The notes beneath the pieces are model-generated. The model had not been told where the DNA came from and ran no database searches. It saw only the letters and a list, made by a program, of their open reading frames with translations. A DNA stretch of 64,000 nucleotides from Bolinopsis microptera. Taxonomy: Eukaryota; Ctenophora; Tentaculata; Lobata; Bolinopsidae. Each line of letters starts with the position of its first letter. Positions within the stretch are counted from its first letter, which is position 1. The stretch lies in assembly GCF_026151205.1 (NCBI RefSeq), contig NC_087084.1, forward strand, positions 13,419,453 through 13,483,452, written 5' to 3'. The translations under genes and the position numbers were made by a program. Positions 10,964 to 23,102 of this stretch are shown here, piece after piece.

Positions 10964-12545
10964 GGCTAATATTAAATACTAGTGGACTCTATAATGCAGC
11001 TCTTCCAGCACCCCTAATTTTACTGATCTGGAGGTCACATTTTATTGAGCCAGTACAGGCTAATATTAAATACTAGTGGACTCTATGCAGCTCTTCCAGC
11101 ACCCCTAATTTTACTGATCTGGAGGTCACATTTTATTGAGCCAGTACAGGCTAATATTAAATACTAGTGGACTCTATGCAGCTCTTCCAGCACCCTTAAT
11201 TTTACTGATCTGGAGGTCACATTTTATTGAGCCAGTACAGCCTAATATTAAATAATAGTGGACTCTATGCAGCTCTTCCAGCACCCTTAATTTTACTGAT
11301 CTGGAGGTCACATTTTATTGAGCCAGTACAGGCTAATATTAAATACTAGTGGACTCTATGCAGCTCTTCCAGCACCCTTAATTTTACTGATCTGGAGGTC
11401 ACATTTTATTGAGCCAGTACAGGCTAATATTAAATACTAGTGGACTCTATGCAGCTCTCCCAGCACCCCTAATTTTACTGACCTGGAGGTCACATTTTAT
11501 TGAGCCAGTACAGGCTAATATTAAATACTAGTGGACTCTATGCAGCTCTTCCAGCACCCCTAATTTTACTGATCTGGAGGTCACATTTTATTGAGCCAGT
11601 ACAGGCTAATATTAAATACTAGTGGACTCTATGCAGCTCTTCCAGCACCCTTAATTTTACTGATCTGGAGGTCACATTTTATTGAGCCAGTACAGGCTAA
11701 TATTAAATACTAGTGGACTCTATGCAGCTCTTCCAGCACCCTTAATTTTACTGATCTGGAGGTCACATTTTATTGAGCCAGTACAGGCTAATATTAAATA
11801 CTAGTGGACTCTATGCAGCTCTCCCAGCACCCCTAATTTTACTGACCTGGAGGTCACATTTTATTGAGCCAGTACAGGCTAATATTAAATACTAGTGGAC
11901 TCTATGCAGCTCTTCCAGCACCCCTAATTTTACTGATCTGGAGGTCACATTTTATTGAGCCAGTACAGGCTAATATTAAATACTAGTGGACTCTATGCAG
12001 CTCTTCCAGCACCCCTAATTTTACTGATCTGGAGGTCACATTTTATTGAGCCAGTACAGGCTAATATTAAATACTAGTGGACTCTATGCAGCTCTTCCAG
12101 CACCCTTAATTTTACTGATCTGGAGGTCACATTTTATTGAGCCAGTACAGGCTAATATTAAATACTAGTGGACTCTATGCAGCTCTTCCAGCACCCTTAA
12201 TTTTACTGATCTGGAGGTCACATTTTATTGAGCCAGTACAGGCTAATATTAAATACTAGTGGACTCTATGCAGCTCTCCCAGCACCCCTAATTTTACTGA
12301 CCTGGAGGTCACATTTTATTGAGCCAGTACAGGCTAATATTAAATACTAGTGGACTCTATGCAGCTCTTCCAGCACCCCTAATTTTACTGATCTGGAGGT
12401 CACATTTTATTGAGCCAGTACAGGCTAATATTAAATACTAGTGGACTCTATGCAGCTCTTCCAGCACCCCTAATTTTACTGATCTGGAGGTCACATTTTA
12501 TTGAGCCAGTACAGGCTAATATTAAATACTAGTGAACTCTATGGA
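10964..12545 (+). repeat. 91-bp satellite, 17 full units plus a partial unit
   Basis: Units start with GGCTAATATTAAATACTAG at 10964, then at 11058 and every 91 bp to 12514 (16 exact steps). The first unit is 94 bp. Three sequence variants recur in a fixed order: A has CTTCCAGCACCCCTAA, B has CTTCCAGCACCCTTAA, and C has CTCCCAGCACCCC with GACCTGG. From the left the order is A A B B B C A B B C A A B B C A A, a higher-order repeat of four to six units. Confidence 0.97.
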
Positions 12546-13115
12546 GAGTGGAGTCTATGCAGTATTATATGCAATTCTGTTTTAGAGAGTGAATTTATTT
12601 AAAAAAGGTCTCACCCTCTAAAAAACTCCCGATGGAGATGTTTCTATTAATTTCATATTGGAAAACTTTTCATTGTGTTTGACCTCAACTTAGATGTATT
12701 TGTTTTTTTGCTATTATTTAGCAACTCCAATTCTCTTTTTAACTTCATTTTAGGTATGTGTGTGAAACATCAGAACTGAATAATGGACCAGAGAATTCAG
12801 AGATCTTTGGTTACTTGTTTCCGGTTTCGTCGTACACATTGCTGGGTTCCTGACCTAGCTTCGCCTGCATCAGTAGATCATATTATAATATGCATTATAG
12901 ACTATAGTTATACAGCTTGAATTTGAAAGAGCTACATGGTCGTTGTTTCGAGTGCTTTTTCATCTGCTGTGATGAATTGGCAGACAGCATCAACGATTAC
13001 CAACATAATAGGTGCATTGCAAGTTGTGCAGTGCAATGCTGAATGCATACGTTTTGTCAGTGGCTTCCTTCTGCCTCATTGATGCGAAACCGATAATAAA
13101 CATGCAAGAGTATCA
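12546..13115. other. Intergenic, nothing recognised
   Basis: No reading frame or RNA gene that I can support. Confidence 0.3.
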
Positions 13116-13385
13116 AAACTCTGTCTTCATCAGTGTAACTCTACATTTCTCTCAGTAGTTATTCTCCCACTCAGTATTAACTCTCTGTCTTCATAAGTAT
13201 TATTCTACATTTCCCTCAGTAGTTACTCTTCCACTCAGTATTAACTATCTGTCTTCATCAGTGTTACTCTATATTTCCCTCGGTAGTTATTCTCCCACTC
13301 AGTATTAACTCTCTGTCTTCATCAGTGTTACTCTATATTTCCCTCAGTAGCTACTCTCCCACTCAGTATTAATTCTCTGTATTAA
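13116..13385 (+). repeat. 64-bp tandem repeat, about four units
   Basis: Units begin CTCTGTCTTCATCAGTG near 13119, 13183, 13247 and 13311. They share TTCCCTCAGTAG and CCCACTCAGTATTAA, with scattered substitutions. Confidence 0.85.
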
Positions 13386-13388
13386 CTC

Positions 13389-13543
13389 TCTAAATAAATT
13401 ATGACAATTATGTTAGTTATAGAATTTGTTTGTTTTTTAATGACGAAGGCTGTTCACAGTTCTGATAATGAGGATATCAGAAAGAATGTTTAAAACTAGT
13501 GATGATGTTTATGTCATTATTCTTAATCTAATCTAATCTAATC
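13389..13543 (+). mobile_element. 5'-truncated LINE copy, 3' end only
   Basis: Matches 1850-2012 almost base for base, including the TAATCTAATC tail. It lacks an 8-bp segment of the first copy (GTGAGATG near 1911). This is the dead-on-arrival form produced by aborted target-primed reverse transcription. Confidence 0.88.
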
Positions 13544-13584
13544 TGTGCTTTGCTGCAGGTGCTTGTCACATGCCTTAGGCTAGG

Positions 13585-16500
13585 ATGTCTCAATCCAAGA
13601 GGAATGTCTCCGGTGTGTGGACATTCTTTACTGTGCCAGATCCTGGAGGAAGTCCATATTCGGAGTGCTTGGCTTCTATTAGACTGGGAAAAACAGGCCA
13701 AGCGGCCGCCGGCCAAGGATTTCCAGGTATAATACTTTTGTTTTCTAGAAAATTACTTTGAGTTATACTGCCGTTTTCTCAGAAAAGGCAGTAAGTCCAA
13801 ATTTTCGAAATATGACAATATTGGTATCAAAATTTTCAGTAGAAAATTCTCTACAACATGAGCTACATATTAATGTATAGAAACATTGTTGCATGCAATT
13901 CCTAAGGAAGTAAGTCCCTGTTGAGAAACATTATGTTCGGTTTTGGCCAATTATTTTCTGAGAGAAGGACGTAAGTCCGGACTTACTGCCTTTTCTGAGA
14001 AAATCTTGAAAATTTTCTGAGATAAGGAAGTTATTCCGTGGACTTACTGCCTTTTCTGAGATAAATTATTTGTGATAGGAAGAAGTAGCTGGACTTACTT
14101 CCTATAAAAGCATGCTAAAAACGGAATTTTAGAAAGCGATTTCCCAAAAAGAACATAACTTTACTGCCGATTGATATTTTCGCTTGAAATTTTCAGAATC
14201 GATGTATGATTACATTTCAACCTTACGTGAGTGATCAAAATTTTCATTTAGGCCTCAAAAAAAATTTGGTGGCCGATTTTCAAAAACGTCGGATGTATTT
14301 TAGTCGCAAAACATAAACATTGGAGCAGTTATTGAGCTGTTATAATCGCAGAAAATGTTTAGTTTAGGTATATCTTTTAGATCAAGTTCATTTTCATCAA
14401 AATATCGATAAGATACCATTTAATGCACTGAAATCGTTCAAAATTGGCGAGTTTGCCTAAATAAGGGCATACTATTATTCAAAAACATTTATTATATGAT
14501 ATGGAGCAATTTAGATTTACCTAATTGTTTATATTTTACAATATAATCCAAAATACATAGATCCCAACCTCAAAAATTTAGTAAAAAGCTTGGACTTACT
14601 TCCTTCTCAGAAAAATATTGAACAGAGATTTTTCTCAGAAAAGGAAGTAAGTCCACGTTTTCTCAGAAAAGGCAGTAAGTCCATCCAGTATGAAAAATAA
14701 GTTCGATTATTTGGCATAAAAATGGTTATATCTAAGCTTATGGACGGCTCAAAGCTTTAATTTTTTTGACAAATTAAAATTTAACTAATTATTGATAACT
14801 CAACGTGTTTACTTTCGATCTTACGCAAAAAGTAAGCGGAGAAAAAACCATAAACGCAAAAGTCGCAATATCTCGAGATGGCAAATATGGACTTACTGCC
14901 TTTTCTGAGAAAACGGCAGTATATTTATAACAATTTAGGAACCTTTAGCCACAATATTTTTATAACGACTAATGTGCAGTCAATCGTGGACTCTAGCTGG
15001 AAAGGAACCAGCAACTATGAACAATCGATATGACTATCAAAATTACTAAATAAAGCTTATCCAGGTAACCATTTGATGGGATCATTTGAAACATAAGCAC
15101 CCTTCTAAACACAAGGAAGCAACTGCAATACGTGAATCACAGAGGGTCAAGACTCAAGAGACAAAAGTCTGATGAAGTCGAAGCTGAGCGGAGATCGATG
15201 TATCAACTGACAACATCTAATCAGCCCACACTGGGGGCAGTCTGGAGCGGCGCCACTGTTACTAGACTGATGAACGTCAAAAAGATCTAAAAAGTTGCTC
15301 CTGAAATGGATTATTGATCAGATGCTCTCTACACGACTGTTGAGAATGAACATTTTCAACAGTTTGTTGACGGTAAGATTCATTTGGGACGTTTTTAATA
15401 ACTTAGCTCAATAACAAAACAACTTTTCTAGGCTCGAGCTGTGATGACTCCAGATTACAATTCCAATTGAGTTCTTTGTGATGATAAAATTTATTGCTAT
15501 TAAGTAAATTAGCAGCAGATTGACAATCATATGTTGGATAATCATTTACAGATAAATTAAGATCATCTGACTTCCGGCTCATTCAGGTTTGAACAAGAAG
15601 TTTGACATACCCTCAGAGAAGGTGGTGCGCACAAAACTGTTTCCTGAATTATATAATAGAGTACAGTTTAAACTGAAGAAATTTATTGACTGAAAGGAGC
15701 TGATTACAGTCTGAGCTGTGATGTTTGGTTGTCAAAAGCGCTGGATTCCTATTTGGGGGTCATAATACACTTCGTAACTACAAACTTCGAAAGAAAAGTT
15801 ATTGTACTGAGATGCCTTCCCTATAACCGAGCACATACCGGTAAGTTCTATCGTTAAATCTGAATAAATTAGCTCATATATATATCTAATTTGTGTCATT
15901 TCTAACCCCATGATCAAAGTTCAAACTCAGAACTCAGGACTGCCAATGCCATATCCATATAGATTGTAAAATTCGAAATACATGCTCATTTCGAGTTCAT
16001 CAGAGTGCGCTTAGCTTTTTGATAGTAGAAAATATTAACCGTTAGCTGCCCACATAGTTTCTAATTACAAATTATTACGTGACTCGTTAAAGAACAATGT
16101 GTCATTTGTACTGCAGGCATGGGGTCTGTCCGAAGAGAAACTTCACTGCGTTATCAGCGACACTGCTTCGAACATGAAAAAGGGTTTGTCCGCCTGGATC
16201 CTGTTTTCTCCATCTACTGAATCTCATCGTAAAGAATTCTGTTTTTCTCAAAGTGGAGTTAACCGGCTTATCAAAAAGATCAAGAGTCTTATCAAGGAGT
16301 TTAGAACCCCTGCAGGTGAGAATCACTACATTTACCTTAGGTTTTCTGTTTGATGATTTCATTGTCACATACTTAATCTGATAATAACGGCTGATTCAAA
16401 ATATTTTCTTAATGAAATGTACACATTAATAACGTTTGATTAAAATGTTGCCGTAGGTACATGTTCGTTGAGTGACATAATCTTGGCAAAAATATCATTG

Positions 16501-17760
16501 TTACGACTTGCGTTTATCATTTCTTAACTATCATATGTTAAACTATCCCGCACATGCAGGTAAACGTCTACTGAATGAAAATCAAGCAGTAGAGGCAACT
16601 CTCATCAGACCAGTTGCAGTGGACACGAGATGGAACAGTTATTACATGATGTTCCAGGCCTTTCAGAATAAAAAATATGCAATAACAATCACCGCTCAAA
16701 ATGCAGAGTTATCGTTGTCTGCATCTCAACAGGTCAGTTTACATGCAGCTCTTTTGACTCATCTCTCATTTTCTGAGTAGCACTAGTTAACATCAAGTTT
16801 AGAGAATCAATGTCCCTGGAATGTAACTGGAACAAATTCTTGTCCGCTGGACTTCCTAATTTCTAGCTCACTTCTCAATGTACAGGCTAAGTATTGATCA
16901 ACTGAATTTTGCAGATGACTCCTCACGATTGGGATCTTCTGACCAAAGCTATTGCGGTACTGAAGCCATTCTACATCACCACAAAAGCGGCGGAGGGGGA
17001 CATGGTTTCTGTTTCGGAGGTTATCCCAAATATAAAGAAACTGGATTACGCTATCAGGAGCATATCCTCAAGTGGAGTCGGAACTCTGAAACCCACGCTG
17101 CTTTCCGAAATGTAAAACCAAGTATGTGATATATGAACTTGCAAGTGACCCATGCAACAACCATGTCACCATGTGGTCAAATATTCATTTTTAACCTCCG
17201 GTTTGTGCTACCAAGCATTGATTCAGGCGTTATTGGTCGCTCTGCATGTCGTTTTAAGTTACTTTTCAAATACATCCTAATGTTGGGGTTTTTATAAGCT
17301 ATTAATATAAAAGAAATATTTTTGGGTATGCAAACAAATCAACAATCATGGATTGCCTGTACAGTATCTTTACGTATCATCTAATGATCTATTGTGACAT
17401 AATATATTTCAGGAGACTGAAGAAATCCAAAGATAGTGCAGCGATCTAAAGAGAATGAGTTAGAAGACCTTCGAAATCTGAAAGTGGAGTCGCTCTACCT
17501 TGACGGGAGAAAAGATGCAGCATTGTGATGAGCTTAGGATCGACATTCGACAACTCGCCACTAAGATCTTGTGGCTGTTACGCCACTAACGTCAACACCG
17601 GACGTCACAATGGGATTATAGCCCTCTTAGAGAAGAATTTTGGATGGGAATTGCAAAGATTTATTTGGTGCCTTTATAGACCTGCCATTAAAACATTTAA
17701 GGGGTTCTGAGTCCTGAACTGTCGAGAGAACGAATTGGTCCTCTCAGCCACGCAAGGTGG
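13585..17760 (+). pseudogene. Decayed hAT-family transposase gene with introns and a BED zinc finger
   Basis: Exon-like blocks on the plus strand together cover a hAT transposase. The block at 13585-13726 reads SGVWTFFTVPDP with one BED-finger cysteine, and 15065-15290 has the finger's second half (WDHLKHKHPSKHKEA). The block at 15590-15840 has DVWLSKALDSYLGVIIHFVT and ends CLPYNRAHTG, the classic first catalytic region. Blocks at 16117-16315 (HCVISDTASNMKKG, the second catalytic Asp), 16560-16732 (DTRWNSYYMMFQAF), 16915-17112 (WDLLTKAIAVLKPFYITTKA) and 17413-17755 (FIDLPLKHLRGSES, near the C-terminus) follow. Block edges carry GT and AG splice signals, for example CCG/GTAAGT at 15840 and CTGCAG at 16116. 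Frameshifts and stops in the blocks at 15065-15700 and 17413-17755 show that it is dead. The dimerisation domain is barely recognisable. Confidence 0.82.
13768..14919. mobile_element. 1152-bp terminal-inverted-repeat element without a transposase, inside the first hAT intron
   Basis: The ends are perfect inverted repeats of about 32 bp: CTGCCGTTTTCTCAGAAAAG at 13768 and its complement ending at 14919. TATA flanks both sides, compatible with a TA target-site duplication. The interior contains no ORF. It does contain many further copies of the terminal motif in both orientations (GGACTTACTGCCTTTTCTGA or close variants near 13898, 13970, 14038, 14092, 14592, 14640 and 14665). It looks like a non-autonomous element with repeated candidate transposase-binding sites. 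The superfamily is unknown; a TA target would suit Tc1/mariner-like elements. Confidence 0.85.
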
Positions 17761-20028
17761 ATTATAATGCAGTAGAGTTAGTTATATTATCAATATTTAC
17801 TTACCGCTTGATTTGAATATGAAGTATAAAAGCTCATTCCGAGTTGTGTTCTATGAGTAAGCTAGATGGTAGCATATTTATTTTAAAGGGATTAGATTTA
17901 TTTATGTTTTGTTTTAGAACCATCTACTTCTGAGCTGCCCTGTCAAAATTAAAAGGGTGTATAGGTTGTCCCGGCAAAAGCCTCCTTAAATTATTAATGG
18001 ACGATCCTAAAGACCGTAATTTGGTCATGAACACTTCAGAAGAATTGAATGAAATAAAGGATATTGCCCGCTGTAAACAATGTCGGAGGAACCGTTATTG
18101 TAGCTTTTGCCCATTTTACGGTGTGAAGATGTTTTTACCATGGTAAATTCGGTACACGTACTCAAGTTCGACACGCACTGTAGTTCGTCACTTACTGTAG
18201 TTCGACAAACCCTGAGGTTCGACTCTGTCGAACTAAAGTGCTCTATCAGGACTCAAGTTCGATACGCACTAAAGTTAGACAAGAGAACTTTGACTGTCGG
18301 ACTACACTTTTGAAATCTCCAATATCCAGCAACGATCCTTTACGAGCTTGAAATCTATTCGTTTGTTTGTTTTCCACTTCTCTCATGCTGTTCAATTATG
18401 TGTTTATATAATTTCTATAATCCATATCTATGGACATTTAATTGACCTCTTATAGTAGAGGCTCTTACGGGCAAATAAGGCACTCTTCTGCTGGAGCCCC
18501 TAGGCTCCTGGGATGATTGTTTTATGGACTAGTAAGTAGTGCCGCATCGATAGCCGATCTCAGATGCCACTATGGAGGCTGTATAGCCATGTGCTGACGG
18601 TTATTTGCTTTTTTCCGCGCACCTCGCTAAATCACAAAATACCCGCTCGAATTTGATTTCAAAATATTCACAAAACTCCTAGATACCTACTTGACGATAT
18701 TACGTAGCCAGATTTACCTCTGTTGCCTATCTCTTGGTGTTATGACTATTCAAAGTTTCAGATTGTCACGTGACACATTATGTCACAGTAAATGCGCGCA
18801 AGAAAAACTTTCACACATATTTTTGATTCGGCGCAAGCGCGTTCCGCACAATTACTACAAAAAGAACCAGGGTTTTTCCCGACGAGTAATACTACTATAC
18901 GTAATTTATTACTATGTGTGATACGAATGGTAACGAAACTTGTATCATAAGAAACAGTGATTTAAAAACAAGCTGCTATGATAAATGTTGCTATAAATCA
19001 GTAAGCACTACCTCGATGTAAGCATATTAGCGGTCGTTCACATAATACGGAATCACCGAGAGGGGGGGGGGGGGGGGGGGTCAAATTAAACGTTGTTCAG
19101 GACGTGATTACGTAATATGTCAACGATCCTGTAAGAACATTACATTAGCCGTTACATAACATACATTGAGTTTTACGGGGCTAAATTTGAACTTTAACAA
19201 GTTCTCTGTTTGTTGGCATAACAAATACACCATTTGCAGCTTTAAATGTGACAGTGATCAGTGACGGGGAAGATGTAAAATAACATTTAGTGATTTAGTC
19301 CGCCGCATTTCCCTAACACCCAGTTTGGAATTTGGATCTTATGTCATGGTCAGTGTAATAAATTCCAACGAATCTTTAGACTAATATCCACCAGGTTCTG
19401 AAAATAGCACTTTCAGCTGCTTTAAAACATAAGCTATTTCTAATTTTCGATCTGACTGTAACTTCGTCGATTAGGCGAGGTTTTACAAGATAAAAAACTT
19501 TCATATGCCCCGTTTTAAACATCAAACTGTATTTTAATGTAATTAACAATGTAATAAAAACCATTTGTTTAATCAGAACTAAAAATGTCATAGCTGAAAT
19601 CGATGGATCAGTCTGATAAAAGTTGAAACTGGTATAACGTGCTTCAAACCCCGGGTTGACACTTGGCCGTAAATCTGTGTTTGACATCTAGAGTTCTAAA
19701 GCTTACACACAAGAATTTTAGCAAACGCAATGTATTAAGAGAATACAACGTCAGAGAATTAAATTACAAAGAATACAAAAGTAATGTCCACAATCATTGA
19801 TATAAACAAGATGGATGTTGACGTCTTATTCGCTGAAGGTACTTTTGTAGAGTATAGCTGTGAAGTAAGCTTAATTCCTTTATCCTTCCCTAGACCGTCC
19901 TCCAATCTGAAGTTATACAATTGTTATGCAATCTGAATTCTGAAGTTGTAGCAATTCGACTTCTAAACACCTTTCCTTTCTGTCAATATTTCAACAGCAG
20001 GATAATTCTGTGATATAATAGTATGAAA
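17761..20028. other. Intergenic; only minor sequence oddities
   Basis: Around 18140-18300 is a loose cluster of AGTTCGACA-like words. The 21 bases at 18453-18473 are a perfect inverted match to 28501-28521. A run of 19 G residues lies at 19062-19080. The short reading frames here resemble no family I know. Confidence 0.35.
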
Positions 20029-20097
20029 CACTCAGAATTGTAACCACAAGTCTATATTTATGAAAAGAATCTAGACTTGTGGTTAAAATTCTGAGTC
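20029..20097. repeat. Imperfect inverted repeat (hairpin), arms 27 bp
   Basis: The left arm 20029-20055 (CTCAGAATTGTAACCACAAG core) pairs with 20071-20097, with about 24 of 27 matches and a 15-base loop. Confidence 0.85.
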
Positions 20098-22509
20098 TCT
20101 TTCTGTCCTCTGAAGCATGTCGGTACCACGTGACCTCACCTATTATGTTTTAAAGACCCGAGGGCCACACTAAAGGGCTTTGAAACCGGTTTATTGAATA
20201 CAATATAATATAAAAATAAATAAAACTGCAATCGTAACATTCATGTCGATACTAACTGAAATAATATAATCTGTAGTTAAAATAATAATACTGTCACTTA
20301 ATTAAGATATATGATATAGGTAATAAAATAAATATCTCTTTTATTTCCACACTAATTCTCACACCAAGCTTTAATTCACACACCAAAACTTTAAATTTTA
20401 TCAGATTACAAATGTCCTAATATATACGTCTCTTATCTTTAGTTAAAAAGTCAGGGGTGCAGCCGTTGTACTTCAATTAAAATAATTGATCACGCCGGAT
20501 CACGATGTTATTTTATCAAAATCAGCTAGCCGTTTAGAATTGATTGCTGAGCTCTGTGCAGGCTGTGTGTGGTACTGTGTAGTGGGTGTGTGTGTGTGTG
20601 TGTCTGAAGTGAGCGGTAACAGTCCTTGTGAGTGGTTGTTATTATGATGCGCTGAGATCAAGTTGATGATATATTATGTGATTGTGCGTGTTGTGCTGAT
20701 AAGGCTTTGATTGAGCGATGTTACAGTTTTTGAAAATAAACACATTGCACGAGCACATAAAAGTGTTTTATAAACATTACAGTAATGTGTATCTTTTTTC
20801 GCTCTTGTGAGTGGGTCCATCATATTTCATTTTTGGGGACGAAGTGAGAGTCTCCTACAATCAAATATTAGCATATCGCATTGCACTAGATGATATCAGA
20901 GTTGAAGTATTAAATCAGATTTCGGAGCGTACAGACTACAGGGTGTTCAAAAATATTGCAAGGATGTACTTTTGAATAACTCTTTATCCACTAGGATTGC
21001 CGACTAGGATCAGCTACTACAAAAGTAAACTGCAGTTTAGACAAATGACTTGTCTAAACTTGATTTTGTGAAAAGTTATTGGTAGTTCTAAGGTTTAATG
21101 GCTAATTTTGAGTTATGTTTTTCTCGAAGAAATATGGGCAATTTATTCCATGGTCCTATATGGCTGATGGCACACCAAACCATAACTTTTTCCTTGGAAT
21201 TTACTTTGGAAAGACCTGCATAAACAGTGAGCTAGTGAATTGACGATGATTAAAATTGTGAAACAGTACCAAGGATTAGTTAGGTAAATCAACCAAATTT
21301 GCCTCGGTTGCTAGGGCACTGATTGTGGTTGCTATGGGGCCATGGCAACGTGTTATCGAGTTATAAGACCTTGATTTTAGAATTTAATCCCACCAAACCT
21401 GCATAATATCAAAGATCCCCTGTACTTTAAAGTAATGCTTACGACGTTTGTGAAATCATTCTTAATTGTGAATAATGGAAAAATCAAATAAATGGAATGG
21501 AAAATGGTTTCAAAAAGTCGAAAAATGTGACTAAAATTGTTGTAGACTAAAAATTTTCAAAATTATGGTGACCAAATTTATTGTCAACCAAATTTATTGG
21601 CCCTAAGGTAATACGAGCACAAGGCTCAGTCTGTTCAATAATAAAAAATACTGACAATAAATCATTGCTTCTAAGTTGGTTGTAATTGTGGAGGAAAGCT
21701 TGAAGGTACACAATTAAGAATAACTAATATTAACTAACCAGGTTACAAGTAAGACAGTCAGTTTGTTGCAGAGGTACATCAGTCACAGTCATAGTGTGAA
21801 CTAAAGCATCTGGCTCTGGTGTCCATCACACTTGTCCACCGACCACTGTAGATTGTAGCACCGCTTCAAATCATCTCCTAAACAGTTTAAAGCTAAAGTA
21901 GTTTAAACGAAGAGTAGCGCAATATATTTTTATCAAGAATAGACCACATTAAAATCAATAAAATCTTGGGCTGCAACTTCAAATTGCCACCTCAATCAAA
22001 ATGAGCACTTGATTCCTACGTGGATAAGAACAATATCCTTTGAGGAGCTATAAAATAATGACATTATACATCTTTCAATATCATACATTTAAAACACTGC
22101 GTGGGGAAGTTAAACATAACTTTCGAGATACAAATCGAAAAGTTCAAACATCCAGACAAGATATATTACTATTAAGTATCTGTGCTCCCAAAAATCTTAA
22201 CAACCCTCTAACACCAGGTTAGTAGCCAGCTGTTACGGTAATAGCCCAGTCCTCTAACAACCCTCTAATAGCCATAACACCACCAGTAGTTATCAGGTAT
22301 AATCCACGATTCTGCCTTCACTGATTATCAGCCAGTGTCCACAATTATTTAATAAAGGATAACACTACACAGTGTAACTGTATATATATATGATATGATA
22401 TTTATGATAAATACAATGTATTTAAACATAAAATCGAGGGTTTAGCTGACACCTACATTTCCCTGGTATCATAAGCCACAATTATTTTTTTACATCACAC
22501 CAGTTATCC
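20098..22509. other. Intergenic, no gene recognised
   Basis: Contains a short TG run (about 20585-20602) and the word ACAGGGTGTTCAAAAAT near 20939, which resembles the ends of some mariner-like elements but has no visible partner. Around 20840-20865 a TTGGGGACGAAGTGAGA word looks a little like the edge of an LTR, but I find no second LTR. No ORF is convincing. Confidence 0.3.
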
Positions 22510-22800
22510 CCAATCGATGAAGATCATTTTCCAGATGTCTTGAAAAACTACAGACCAGTGTCAAACCTTGGGAAAACTAATTAAAAGAGAAGGCTACAGG
22601 AGCAATGAGCATGTAATGATGACCTCAATTGTCCTGGACAATATGCTTACAAAAGAGATCATATTTCACTTGTTATTAAGATAGTGTTCATGATATCTTC
22701 ATAGCAGCTGATGAAAATATGAACATATTTCTGTTCTTCAGATTAAGTCAAAACCTTCGTCAACCGACCGAGAAATTATTTCTTGAGGACAAAGAACTGG
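22510..22800 (+). pseudogene. Degraded LINE reverse transcriptase fragment
   Basis: In one frame the sequence reads FPDVLKNYRPVSNLGK, the conserved LKxYRPVSNL block of CR1/jockey reverse transcriptases. After a frame change it reads CPGQYAYKRDHISLVIK and DIFIAADENMN, the next blocks in the same order. Stops and frameshifts are frequent, so the copy is old. Both ends have been lost. Confidence 0.7.
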
Positions 22801-22811
22801 ATGTTTAAATA

Positions 22812-23100
22812 GGTACCGCGACAATTGACCCCCTGACAATTGACTTCCCGACAATTGACCCCCTAGGTAGTTAAACTGGGGTCAATTGTCTCGAAATCTA
22901 GGGTTTAGTACGACAATTGACCCCCGACAATTGACCCCCTATGTAATTACACTGGGGTCAATTGTCACGAAATTTAGGGCTTAGTACGACAATTGACCGC
23001 CCGACAATTGACCCCCCAACAATTGACCGCCCGAAAATTGACCCCCCGACAAGTGACCCCCTGACAATTGACCCCCCATGTAATTACACAGGGATCAATT
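22812..23100 (+). repeat. CAATTGACCCCC minisatellite, left flank of the telomere-like array
   Basis: About ten irregular copies of GACAATTGACCCCCC, interrupted by two longer variants that include AATTACACTGGGGTCAATTG. The same word is present inverted at 25458-25580 on the other side of the hexamer array. Confidence 0.9.
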
Positions 23101-23102
23101 GA

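Noticed and set aside
10964..12545. Regular repeats considered as a CRISPR array
   Set aside because: Units are contiguous 91-bp tandem copies without unique spacers, in a eukaryotic genome.
20098..20870. Possible solo LTR, from a TTGGGGACGAAGTGAGA word and a nearby AATAAA
   Set aside because: I could not find a second LTR, a clear primer-binding site or target duplications.
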